From positions 30,498,007-30,562,006 of the forward strand of contig OY986965.1 in the NCBI GenBank assembly GCA_963920575.1: 64,000 nt of DNA. The letters run 5' to 3'. Made by a program: the position numbers and the translations under genes. The DNA is from Narthecium ossifragum. Taxonomy: Eukaryota; Streptophyta; Magnoliopsida; Dioscoreales; Nartheciaceae. A model generated the notes under the pieces. The model saw only the letters and a list, made by a program, of their open reading frames with translations. It had not been told where the DNA came from and did not search any database. Positions 1-11,391 of this stretch are shown piece by piece (the first letter of the stretch is position 1; every line of letters begins with the position of its first letter).

Positions 1-1953
1 ATTAAGACCCATGACATCACCGTAGACGACCTTCTTTTTCTTTTTTGAATGCCAGCATTATTTTGAGATCAGTGAAACCTTGGAGGAATTTAGTATAATA
101 AAAATCGAGTTAGGTGGTAGACTATCATCTGTAGGGGGATAGGAACAAGGGGTGTGTGGGGTCTCCGGAAGACATGGAGAAGAGTCATGTCGTGTCTTCG
201 ATATGGCTAAGCGTGCATGATGACATGCGTTCCCAAGAAGCTGACTTGATGAAAAAAAGAGTAGCGGGTCATGGCTTTATACAAAGATAAAGAACGAGTA
301 GCGCTGTAGAGATCCCATCATTGCCACCCTCGTGTGGGAAATAGCTGTCCTGAGCCCATTCATGATCGTAGACTTATGCGGAAAATTCCATGCCTTTGGT
401 GGGCGCCGCCAACGTTCGCCATACTCATCTGATCTGAACAGGGCTTTTGCTGTTGGAACTAAAAAACAAAGGCACTACTCCTGATCTCTTTACTGCTCTC
501 ATAAACTAAGGACTGCTTCTAAGGTGTGTCTGTTCATGCTAAACGAGAGGCACCATGAATCACACACATGAATAAAGATGAGACCTTTCTACATACCAAT
601 TACGTGTAGAATGTTCTCCACCGTCAAAAAGGAGATATGGACCTAAGAACTCCGTGTTTCTTTTAAGCTTTTCTTGGTAGTCTGAACCATGCATTAATTG
701 ATCCATTCCTGTGAGGAAAATGCTCAGCTTTAGCTCCTACAATAAATTTTTCTGAGCCAGCTGGATTCCATAAAAATGCATGCTCGATCATCAACGTACG
801 ATTTTTTCTACTGCCAAGAGAGAATCCTCTTTTGTTTGAGAACTTCTAAGTACGTTCTACCCTGAAACCTGGACTTTTGAAGTTGTGCAAAGAGCTGTTT
901 CCAGCTGTTGTAGAAAGGAAGACATATCGTATTTTTTAAGCGAAGGGTCCACCCAATCTTTGTACAGCTAGTACTTGTCTTGTTTGGACCTCAAAAAGTC
1001 TGCAGAAGAAGGCATGCTCGAGCATATCTACTGCACCTATAGCTAGCTACAAAGAAACAGGGTCAGAACATCTGATGAGATGAACTTAATTGGCTTTATG
1101 CTTTAGGAGCTCGTCACATCCTAGCTAAACCTTCAGCTAAATTGGTGACTAGTCATGCGCTGCCACCACCGATGATTTCAACGCCCCATCCCCGCCTGTG
1201 CACGCATGGACAGTATAGTCTTTGTCTCGTCAAAGCTCAACAGGAACATCTCAATGATTCATCTTTCCATACATAAAAGTATAGAGCTAATCAATCTCAA
1301 TCCACCATCATAATCGGTAGGGTACTATAGAACAGAGGAATTCAATAAAAATTCATAGCAACATGCAACTAAGCCTTTGATTGCTTTGGAAGGAAAGTCA
1401 TATGGATGTAGTAGCATGCTGCATGTCCAAGGAGTTAGGTTGATTGTCCTGTCAAAGTTAGCAGCTAAGAAAGCAATTGCTTTCCTTGCACTTAAGAGAC
1501 ATGGTTGGGGGGCATGCATCAAGAATCAAGATCATCATCCCAACAAATACTACTGATTGGAAACCATTTTCGTGGTTTGCAAGCTCTGCACGGCTCACTC
1601 CCTGGAGATGAGTTTGCTAAGGAAACAGACAATCTTGGTCATCCAATCTTATCTGCAGATATTAGTTTGCTCCAATGATTGCAAGAACCATAGATAAGAT
1701 CTTTAGTGATCCCATCACTTGGAGGAGCTTAGAATTACTGTGCAAGAACACATTAGAGTCACATAATTTCAATTCAATCTTCTATGCATTAGCCTTTTGA
1801 TGATTGGTGCAGTGGAAAATTAAACTAATTACAGCTTGTCACAGACAGCAAGGTAATAGGAGGTAGAGATACTCTGTATCTGACTTCTAACTACTGTTTG
1901 GAAAATAAATGACATCTGAGATTAGTACAGATGCTTCTGAGCTATTGAATCCA
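1..1953. other. 3' flank of the AVT1 gene, no gene recognised
   Basis: AT-rich sequence with stop codons in all frames. The only open stretches are short and resemble no family I know. It lies downstream of the minus-strand transporter, so the part nearest 1953 is probably its 3' UTR. I see no RNA gene or clear repeat here. Confidence 0.5.
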
Positions 1954-4900
1954 TTAACTCAACCTATTAAGTATCTGCATGATTGAGGTATATGTGCCAA
2001 TGCTTGAGCACACCAGACCCACCAGAATGATGAGAATACAAACTGCAACCTGCAGAAAAGAAGGTATAGATAGTACCATCGGTAATGGAGTGAATGTAGT
2101 AATGAATTAAATCATCATTCAAAATAGCAAGAAAGTCTTAGTGTTTCAGTTTCCAGGATAAGCTCCCCTATTTATGCCTCATGAAAAGAGATATACCCTT
2201 TTAAGTATCTGATGACACTGATAGATAATGTCTTGACTGTTCTTCTATTTTGCATGATTCGGCTAAATTCAGAAACATCAAGAAGAAGAAAAAACAGAAC
2301 AAATTCCAATGTATCTCATCTTTTAGTGAAGCAAGGCAAGTTAAGCCCATCAGAAAACTCACCCAGATAGTGAGAACATTGGTCATAAAGATATTAGCGA
2401 GAAAGATGGTACCATGAATTAATCTTTAATGATCGGCACTCTTCGATAAATAGTTTTTCTCACCTCTGAAAATTTAACATATCCGCGTTGAATGCTGAGA
2501 TAGCAGGCGCATGGTAAAATAAGACCCTGTCACATCATTAAGAGAATAGTAACGTGTAAAAATATTCAAGAAGATTGGAATAAAGCGCTTCCCTTGATAA
2601 GAAACTCACCACAAGCATCGTGAAAAAAGATCCAAGCAGAGCTGATACGAAACCTGGGATGTGAAGAACAGAAGAAGACTACTTATTCCTCAGAGATACA
2701 ACAGCAGAATAACCCGAAAAGTACCATAGCTTCAATTTCTAATTCTTGAAGAATAAATTGAAGAACTAATTTCGAAAGAAATCAAGGGATGTAACCCCGG
2801 ATAGAAGCATTTGCAGAAGAACCCTAAAGATCACAATGATGTTACAAATAGGAAGATTATATTTAAGAAAAGGGAGAAATTAAGAACATAAAGATGGAAC
2901 CAAAGCTCAATCTGATCACACCATCGTAAGAAACAATGCATCCTTTAGCTAAGAGACAACAAGTTCTCATCAGATCTAATACTCACCAAAATATGGAACT
3001 GCAAGGGCAACTACAAGTGTCGAGAAAACCAAAACAGTTCTGATCGACACTGCAATAAAATGAGACTGTTGAGTTGAAGGTAACAGTTCCTCCAAACTCA
3101 GAGCAACCGGAGTCATTGTCAAGGCATATTTGGAGAGTGGATTCACAACCTGAAACACAACAACATATTCATTAAAAATTGTCGATGAGATCAAATTGGC
3201 ATTCATCACCGCTAATGAGTTATTTTATCGTTTTGATTCTTGATCCTAAAAATGAGCTTGATAATATTATAATCGATTTGCTGATAGTACCGAAGTCCAA
3301 GCTGCAACTTTCGAAGCAAAGTATTCATGAGGCATGTTCAGCGTAAACTGAGATTTAGTAGACTCGCCGAACATCATAAACCCTGAAACTGCTACACCAC
3401 AATACAGAACTGTGCATGTCATAAAGCTGCAATAAAAGTTTATTAGTATCAGACCGATATTCGAAAGCTGCAACGAAAAAATTTCCATTTCACAGCTTGA
3501 ATAGGTATAGAGTAAAGATTAATGTGCATGACCACTTGGCATGTATATTACACATGTCCTTGAATCGATAGTGAGATACCAATTGGTTGATATAGTTCAT
3601 CGATAGATTAATGCCGATGGACTAGATCAATTAATCGGTGTATACCTACCGATTCAATCATTGGTAGATTTAATCGGTAGCTATGTACCGATCAATTGAT
3701 CTATCGATCGGTATTGTTCTACCGATGGAGTAGATCAATAAATCGGTATCTTACTACTGATTCGAGGGCATGTGTAATTTACATGCTTTGTCCCATGTAC
3801 ACAAATTGCGATTCATAGGTATATATACCAGATTATCAGCACGGAGATAAACTGCGACCGTTCCTTCATAGAAGAGTAGACATTGGGAAAAACAGAGTGC
3901 CCTGAGTAGCAGAAACCATATAATCCGAGAGCAACCGGAAGGTTTGCGAGATCCAACGCCGTGCCACTCGGATGAAAGCCAACTCTATCTACGACACCAA
4001 CCCACAACAAGCAGACCACCACCAGTACCGAAGCAATCACACCACCAGCTGCAAGAGTAACAGTTTAATTAGACATGAGCACCAGACTCTTACTTAACAT
4101 GGTCAAGTAGCTAGCTAGCTAGACATGGTACGTACGTATGTGTTTTGTATCAGAGTTTAATTACCTGAGAGATATGATAGCAAGCTAAGATCTCTAAGCC
4201 ACACAGTAGGAAGAATCGCGATTGCCGTTGTTGCAGCAAATAACTGGTGAGTGTTGAGATCAATTCCCATGAAATTTAAGTAGGCATCTGGGAACAATGC
4301 CGATAAGCTATCGCTCACTAGAGTTATATACTCTACACAACATGCCTACACGGGGCGGAAAAAATTAAGTACAAAATTGTAGCTCCAACATCAATCTAGC
4401 TAAGAAAGTAGTATGAAATTTTAGAAGGGATTCACTTACATATAGCTCTAGGTATAAGATCGCCTGCATTGAAAGGCAAAAGAAAGAATGGTCATGCATG
4501 CATGCATGCTCTAGGTTTCAAGATTAATGTATATATACATAAATTGAACTTGTAATTAATCAGAGGTGGTCAATCTGAAACAGAGAGAAAGCTTACGGAT
4601 ATACAAAGGCGGCCGGCGGTTCCGAATGCCGCCTGGCCGATATCAGGATAAGTCTGGAGGCCAGGAGAGCTATCTAAGCATCTCTTCAGCAGGACGCCAG
4701 TGTAGCACGAGATGGAGCCCAGGGCGAAGAGCACCAGAATGCCCAGCCAACCTCCCTCCTTGATGGCATACGGGGTTGTAAGCAGGCCCACTCCACACAG
4801 CACGTTAATCCCTGCATGCATGCATGTATGTCAGCAAGAAGATATCAATTAATTGGTGCAAGCTAAGATAGATATAGGTTATACCGTTGACGATGGCTTG

Positions 4901-5984
4901 GGTGGTGGAGCACTGGGGAGAGGGGGGGAGGTCGCGGATGAAGGAGAGCTTGGAGGGCGTTGAAGGGTGGGTGGAGATCATGGCAAAGCGAGGGGAAGCG
5001 AGGGAGCTGCCGGGTGTGGAGGGGTGGATGAGGGGCCTGGTGATGGCGGAGATGTGATCGTCGTCGCGGCTAAAACTGGATGTGGAGGAGACTCGCAGGA
5101 AGGTGTTGGGCAGCAGCAGGCTGGAGCCACCTTTGAGGAGGCTGCCCACGCTCGGCGATGGCACGTTCGTGAGCATGTCGATCGATTGCCTGTATTATAT
5201 TATAATATTATATTACTAGACGTTAAAATCACAAAGTCAAGATGGCCGAGTTGGTCTAAGGCGCCAGTTTCAGGTACTGGTCCGAAAGGGCATGGGTTCG
5301 AATCCCATTCTTGACAAAATATTCAATATTTTTTGTTTTAAAATCACTGCTTATCATGATTATTGGCATGTTTCTCCTTCATTTATTTATTTTTCCTTCA
5401 ATTTTGTCCAATATTTATTTGATATCCTTTTGCTTTATTTTGTTTGTTGCTTTAATTGTTTTTATTAGTATGAAACAAGAGAAGAAGCAATTTTATCATG
5501 ATTGTTGCATGTTTCTCCTTCATTTATTATTTCTCAATATTGAGGACAAATAACCTTTTGTTTTACAATTTTATGATCATGATTATTGCATTTTTGTCCT
5601 ACATTTATTAGAATTCCTTTTGCTTATTTCTATGAATGGTTACATCAAGAGAGAAGAAAAGAGAATACGGGAAGTGATGAATGATGGGATCCACCTATCC
5701 CCACCCCCATTGGGCAACTCACAATAGCAGAGCTTGACATAGCAAAGCCAAAGTCAGACTCCCGGAATCCATTAATACCTGTAGCTCTGAGGCCATGAGG
5801 GAACATAGGAACCGGCCCCTCCATTGTCATCACAGTACGACGAACGTGACGATGACGACGATGATGAAGTGGGCGAGTAGTCGGAGTCGCCTTCCCCGCC
5901 GCGGTGTCGCCGTGCCTCGTTGTCCTTGTCGTCGGTCTCGTACTCCAGAGCCCTGTCGGCGCCCATCTCCTCGTCGTTCTTCAT
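1954..5984 (-). CDS. AVT1-type vacuolar amino-acid transporter, 11 exons, about 550 aa
   Basis: Minus-strand exons are 5984-5779, 5189-4885, 4811-4597, 4463-4440, 4345-4165, 4048-3829, 3426-3291, 3149-2987, 2653-2610, 2526-2464 and 2049-1954. All introns are GT-AG, and the phases join into 1653 bp ending in TAA. The product has the AVT1 family plan: an acidic, Ser-rich cytosolic N-terminus with the WPQSYRQSID block spanning exons 1 and 2, then NGINVLCGVGLLTTPYAIKE opening the first membrane segment, and about ten hydrophobic segments ending in SSIGTYTSIMQILNRLS. Known members are H+-coupled amino-acid antiporters of the tonoplast in the AAAP superfamily; the substrate here is unknown. Exon 4 is a 24-nt microexon encoding AILYLELY. 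The ATG at 5984 is the first in frame. Introns hold a tRNA gene and a MITE-like repeat. Confidence 0.88.
3538..3787. repeat. MITE-like inverted-repeat element in AVT1 intron 6
   Basis: The two ends, about 3538-3566 and 3759-3787, are near-perfect inverted copies of roughly 29 bp. They share a core of the form CATGTANATTACACATG followed by CCNNGAATC. The interior consists of degenerate, self-complementary motifs such as ACCGATTNAATCGGT and their complements, so the whole piece could fold back. A related partial copy lies near 6480-6576. No clear target duplication was seen and the superfamily is unknown. Confidence 0.6.
5236..5316 (+). tRNA. tRNA-Leu (anticodon CAG)
   Basis: The acceptor arms GTCAAGA (5236-5242) and TCTTGAC (5309-5315) pair perfectly and A5316 is the discriminator base. 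The anticodon stem CCAGT/ACTGG encloses the loop TTCAGGT, which places CAG at 5271-5273. A long variable arm and the T-arm GGGTTCGAATCCC match a class II tRNA-Leu of normal length without an intron. A pyrimidine-rich stretch lies downstream. It sits on the plus strand inside intron 1 of the minus-strand AVT1 gene, about 46 bp from that intron's 3' splice site. Confidence 0.95.
5353..5615. repeat. Three interspersed direct repeats in AVT1 intron 1
   Basis: A motif of the form ATCATGATTNTTGCAT followed by TTNTCCTNCATTTATT recurs starting near 5353, 5495 and 5576, with T-rich spacers. The copies are imperfect. They lie just downstream of the tRNA gene, between it and exon 1 of AVT1. They may be a decayed local duplication. 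Confidence 0.5.
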
Positions 5985-6656
5985 CACTTTTAATTAATTT
6001 CCTCCGGTGAGAGACTTCTATGAACAAATACAAACGTCTTCTCCTGTAAGTCCGTAGCTTTCTCTGGTTTTTCTCGTCTGGTACGATAAATGAAGTGTTA
6101 GCACGCCTACAAGTGTTGGGTCCTTAGACTTGGGCTTTACTGGTGGACGACCAGATCTCTCGGGTGGCATTATTGGATGGCGCCAGTGAGTCAAAGACAC
6201 GTTGTCACGAGGACACGAGTCATCATTCTGTTGTGCCCAACCAGCATCTAGTACTGTTGATCTTAAGAAGCCAAGATTCACATAATTTATATGCAACTTG
6301 TTAAATGGTCTATGGGATTTAAGTCCGAACTAAAATTCCGAGTTTGAATGGCCCATCGTGATACAAAGTTTGTCGGACCTGCAGCCGAGCTTACAGGTTT
6401 AGCTACTAAATCCGCCCGGATGCTGATTGAGATACATGAGTCATGACATGTAAATCGTACATATCCATTCAATCAGTACTACACTATTGATTGGTTGAAT
6501 GTGTTACCGATTAAATCATTGGTAAAAAAAATATATCAAATGGCCACATAGACATGTACATTACACATGTCTACGTGATCATGTATCCAAATTTTTTTTC
6601 TTGCCCGTCGGATACTGTTGCTGGTTTGCCACAACCATGCACGCATTTGTCTTCGT
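5985..6656. other. AVT1 upstream region with half of a MITE-like repeat
   Basis: This is the presumed promoter and 5' UTR of AVT1 on the minus strand. From about 6480 to 6576 the sequence resembles one arm of the inverted-repeat element in AVT1 intron 6: ACCGATTAAATCATTGGTA followed by the palindromic ACATGTACATTACACATGT. No other gene is visible. Confidence 0.4.
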
Positions 6657-7106
6657 TAGGGGTGAGCAGAACCGAACCGAACCGAATTAGTTCGATCCAA
6701 TCGGTTCGGTTTTTCGGTTCAAACGATTCGGTTCGATTTTTAAACATATAAATATTTCGGTGTTCGGTTCGGTTCTGGATTTAAAATTTCGGTTTAAAAC
6801 CGAAAAATCGAAATTAATTTTTACATAATTAAAATTTTCACAAATTTTCATTTTTGTATGCAGTATGATGTATTTTTTGTATAAAAATTTCGGTTTTTAA
6901 GGATTTGGATCGAAAATTTCGATTCGGTTCGGTTTCTTAAGAACTTTGATTCGGTTCGGTTTTCTTAACTATAGACCGAACAAGTTCGGTTCGGTTCGAT
7001 TCGGTTCTTTAAGAAAGTTCGATTCGATTCGTTTTTTTTTTTATTTTGAATCGAATAAAGTTCGATTTTTCGATTCTGGATCGAAAACTGAATGCTCACC
7101 CGCCTA
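6657..7106. mobile_element. Non-autonomous hAT-type MITE, 450 bp
   Basis: The left end TAGGGGTGAGCA (6657-6668) and right end TGCTCACCCGCCTA (7093-7106) are inverted repeats, apart from a 2-nt length difference. They are flanked by an 8-bp near-duplication, GTCTTCGT (6649-6656) and GCCTTCGT (7107-7114), with one mismatch. Eight-bp target duplications are the hAT hallmark. The interior is degenerate repetition of CGGTTCGGTT/AACCGAACCG with no coding capacity, so it would depend on a transposase supplied elsewhere. Confidence 0.75.
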
Positions 7107-9212
7107 GCCTTCGTACCATAGCCACGATGGGTCTGCTCTGAAGCCTACAACAGTGACGGCTTGCTGGACATGGCGGTCCATGCAGGGACCAAGAGTGCAG
7201 TACCCACCGCGCATGGGTTCGCCCGTGTGCTGACTTGTTTTGTCTTATAGCAATCACTCCAGTAAGATACGAGAGAAGATAAATTCAGCTGTCGATTGAA
7301 ATGGCTGCTCCAGAGTCAAGAATGTCACGACTCAACGCCCCTTTGAAGTTTGAAAGAGGCAAGGTCCAGCACTCCCCGTTGCGCTATCACAGGCCATATA
7401 GTCCATGCTTTCTCCACGTTAGTGTTCACTAAGATGAGCAAGAAGAGCTAACAGAGTAAGGCCAGACTCGGGGTTAAAAAAAACTCTATAACAGCGTGGA
7501 GCACAGCTGTGTTTTGATCCATACTTGAGGAAAGAAAGAAGAAAGATGCCCTACTGCAGCACTAGTTAGAATTAGAATTAGTATACAGTTGATGCCATTT
7601 AGCTATCAAGATGACCGAAAGCATGCTGCAGATAAGTGAAAACAAGTCAACTTAACAATGGAGCTGACGTATGAGAGAATGGACACACCTAAAGTCATCG
7701 TAACAATGGAGCTGACGTATAAGATAAACTAAGATAAACATCAGGGCATCAAAGTTTCTCAAGGGCAACCCACCATGACGAAGAACCTTATCTGCACATC
7801 CAAATAGATAAGAGAAGCTAAATCAAGTCTGCCGCTGCCCACTTAACGAAAAGGAAGCATAGGGCAAGAAGATTGGCAACAGATATGGATGCCAACCACC
7901 AAAAGCCTATTGCAAGAAGCATGTTCAGCAGTCAATGGATTGTTGGAGTTGCAACTAGAAAACCAATCCACAAGAACATCGTCTGAAACCTAGCTATTGG
8001 AGTACAAATATATATCAGTGATTTAGCATTCATGAAGCATGTAGTACAGAATTATCAAACTATTCCACAGACACTGAAAGAACTATCTTAATCATATATG
8101 AGAGCAAGGTGACTGAGCACGGAGAGTGCACGTGAAACTATTCGTAACAATCAGACGAAATCAGACTACATAGAGTACTCGATGGTGTGATGCCTAGTGT
8201 CTCATAAACTCTGGCATCAATAGAATCTAAAAGGAACTGAAGGGCGCATCATTAGAGGACTGTAACAAGAGATGACCAGCTTCTTAAAAATTAATCCTTA
8301 AACAAGGAAGGAAAAACATGACAGCATAGTAAGAACAGAGAAATATCTTCAATAACAGCAACCACAAGTAAAAGAATTATCTCAAGCCAAGACGATCACC
8401 ATGCTCAGCACAAAGGCCTGTAGATTTTCTTCACAGAAGTAATGATATTATCAGCAGTCATTTATGATGATGGTGTGAGAGTACATGAAATGTTTCTTAA
8501 CACTTGCAATTCCAAAAGAGGACGACAGAACATTATGACATTTTTTGCACACTAATGAAGCTAGACAATGACATAGCAGGATCATCGGCCAAATAAATCA
8601 AGGATAGGTGATACATCTACCTTGTCACGCAACTCAACAAACTCTCTTTAAATCCTATGGCTATAGACCATTTAGCACACCTATAAGGATGCAGCTGCTT
8701 AAAACCATATCCACAATGGAGACTCCATGATGTTCGGTACCATTAAAAACTGAGGATGCTCGACATGACTACTGCAATTGGCAATACTCTGATGGCAGAA
8801 AGCTGATTAAGAAGATGAGAAACTAAGGGCCCCCAGAGTACACCAAACAAGCGGACAGCAGAGGTCGACAAATAAATTGAAGCGATGTATAAGAAAGAGC
8901 CAAGAATATGAACATTTAGACACATTAACATCAAGTATGCTAGTTACATGAGTGCATTTATCTTCTTAACTCCCAATGAACATCTAGTGTTAAAAAGAGA
9001 AAATATGAGGCGCAATTTCCCAAACTAAGCGAGAATTTTATATCTGGAAACGACACGAATCCTACAGATCCTTCCATATTCACATTCTAATTCTCGATCA
9101 AATAGACCAAGAATATAGAACCACCAAATAGGAGCCAACAAATTATAGATGTGAAGAACTAAAACGAGAACCGAGAGAAAAAGAAGCTAACTTTTCTAAT
9201 TAAGTTCCTCCA
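7107..9212. other. Intergenic, no gene recognised
   Basis: About 2.1 kb with only short open stretches and no recognisable domain. The last 150-200 bp before 9213 are probably the 3' UTR of the minus-strand RING gene. Confidence 0.5.
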
Positions 9213-10310
9213 TCACCACCTTGCAAGCCCCCGTTGGACCTCTTCTTCTTCCATAGACGCCCATCTTGGATGCCTGGCCGTGGTTATCACGGGAGCCCTG
9301 CTCTGCCTGTTGAAAGATGGCAAGCGAGATTCCGAACTCGACCTTGAAGAAGAAGATGATGACGAAGAAGATGGTCGCAACCGTCTGAAGAATGAGAAGA
9401 AACTACGAAATGCTCCACGAATTCCTCTTCGCTCTCTGGATCGATTCCTTCCCGAGGTCCACGAGACCCTTCTTGGCGTACCGCCCGAATTGAATCCACC
9501 ATCCATTTCAGTATAAACGAGAGGGAGCTCCCTATCCCCTGCTCGCGATCCCCTCGAGAACCTACCAACAGCAAACCCGCCGCCAGGAAGCCTCCATATA
9601 GTGAGCCCAACTGTATCTTCATCGTTCACAGGACCAAGGTCGTCGTCGAACGAATCGTGGGCTCCTCTTCGTGGGGCATCGCCGGACAATTCGTGGCGGC
9701 AAACAGGGCACGAGTTCCGGAGGGAGAGCCACGGAAAGATGCAATCTTGGTGGTATATATGCTTGCAAGGCATCTCCCTGGCATCGGTCCCGAGCTCGAA
9801 TGGCTCCTTGCAGACGGCGCAGTGGGACTCCAGGCCGATGTGCACGGTGGCGATCTCGATAGTGGGCAACGACTCCATGGCGGCCTTAGAAGCTGGCGGG
9901 TTATCCCACCTGCGTCCGCCTCCGCCGACGCCATTGGCCTCGATCTGGTCGAGCTGGTCCAGAAGCCGGTCGAACCCGGAACCCAGCAAGAACTCCGACA
10001 TGCTCGCTGGCAAAGGTCGGAGGCCGGATCCCAGACCATCGTTGTAGTACAGCTCAAAGCTTGTAGAGGCCTCGGGGTCGGGAGCACCGCCGCGAAGGAC
10101 GATGACTGGGTTAAAGGAGGAGCGATCTCCGGCCCGGCGGCGGGCGGAGTAGCGAAGGCGGCCGTCGGCATCAGCGGACAGCGAAGGAGGCCTCTCGGCT
10201 TCCTCAAGAAAGGCACCGCCACAGTACGGGCATGACATCTCGTCCCGCGGCACAACCCTCACGAAATGGTTGCACCCGTGGCACAAGTACGTCGTCTCCA
10301 TGTCCGCCAT
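9213..10310 (-). CDS. RING-H2 E3 ubiquitin ligase with N-terminal zinc ribbon and DUF1117-like tail, 365 aa
   Basis: Intronless. The N-terminus holds a small zinc ribbon with cysteines at about 10, 13, 27 and 30. The C3H2C3 RING finger lies at about 164-204 (C164, C167, C182, H184, H187, C190, C201, C204). The C-terminus has the GLTIWRLPGGGFAVGRFSRG block typical of plant RING1/RDUF-like ligases, then an Arg-rich and poly-Ser stretch. Such proteins take ubiquitin from an E2 and pass it to substrates; relatives act in stress and ABA responses. The ATG at 10310 is chosen because the frame upstream opens only on TTG. An AAACCCTA telobox-like motif lies just upstream (about 10342-10350). Substrate unknown. 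Confidence 0.92.
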   Translation of the reverse strand: MADMETTYLCHGCNHFVRVVPRDEMSCPYCGGAFLEEAERPPSLSADADGRLRYSARRRAGDRSSFNPVIVLRGGAPDPEASTSFELYYNDGLGSGLRPLPASMSEFLLGSGFDRLLDQLDQIEANGVGGGGRRWDNPPASKAAMESLPTIEIATVHIGLESHCAVCKEPFELGTDAREMPCKHIYHQDCIFPWLSLRNSCPVCRHELSGDAPRRGAHDSFDDDLGPVNDEDTVGLTIWRLPGGGFAVGRFSRGSRAGDRELPLVYTEMDGGFNSGGTPRRVSWTSGRNRSRERRGIRGAFRSFFSFFRRLRPSSSSSSSSSRSSSESRLPSFNRQSRAPVITTARHPRWASMEEEEVQRGLARW

Positions 10311-11391
10311 TGAAAGAGAAATCAAAGCAGGGGAGGAAAGGAAACCCTAACCAAGATCTAATGGGAAAAAATACAGAGAATCCTAAAAAATCCCCCAAAA
10401 AACCAACTCTTTGCTTCTAAAATACAACGGACCTGGAGAGATCTCTCAAGTCCTAACAATCCGGATTTTTCCAACAAACTAGAGAATCAAAAATGGATAG
10501 GCCCCCCCTCAAAATCGCTAAAATAGGAGCCATGGAGGGGATCGGGCGGCGATTGAGGAGGGATCTCCGAGACGGAGAGGGGGGATGAAGCCAAGTAGGA
10601 AAGATAGAGGGGATAACGGACTCGATGTGGGGCGGCGGAATCAATGGCAATACGCCAGTACCGCGTGGGCGAGGTGATAACAAACACAACACGTGGGTCT
10701 TCCCTATTGGCTGCTACGCAGACAGCGTTTCAAAACGCCGACTAGCTAAGCCGAGCCGCGCATACGGCTGGCGCGGGCTCGGTGGCTCAAGCCGCGAGTT
10801 AGCTCGCACGAGTGGCAAGTCGCCGAGGATTCTCCCGGAAGTGGGTTTCCTTTTTATACTACGGCCGGGGAAAAGGGAAGTGCTTTTCGCTTTTCCTTTC
10901 ACTTCGTTTAGTATTGTTTCGTTTTCCTTTCTTCATTGATGATGGATGTTTCGCTTTCTTTTCTTCTTTTTTTTGTGACAGGTGCTGGTTGAATGCACAT
11001 GACCAGTTACAATTCTCGAGATAGTTTTCCTGGTTTGGGGTGTTTTTATTAAGCAATAAAAATTTATCCAGTTTTTAAAGAGACTCGGTAGCTAAGTTGT
11101 CAGATATTGTTTGGCTAACCATTAAATAAATTTTTACTTATAAAATTGTAATTGCAGTCCACGTTAGGTGCACTAGTTTTAGCCCTGGCGCGCCAACCAT
11201 ACAAATCGGTAATTAAATTCGTAATTTGAATTTTTATTAGGTCAGATATGCAAATAATATAGCAATATATCACAACTTTTATGTATGGGTATATGGAATG
11301 AATACATAAAAAAAATCAACAGCTATATATATATATCTTACAAACAATTTTAGAATGTCACACATGCATGCGGTTTACAATTAATTATACC
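10311..11391. other. Upstream of the RING gene, then intergenic
   Basis: A GC-rich 5' region (about 10311-10900) gives way to AT-rich sequence. Open frames on both strands here are composition artefacts without domain similarity. Nothing else is recognised. Confidence 0.4.

Noticed and set aside
9280..10255. Several long open frames overlapping the RING gene on both strands
   Set aside because: They are shadows of a GC-rich coding exon. Only the minus frame has zinc ribbon and RING motifs.
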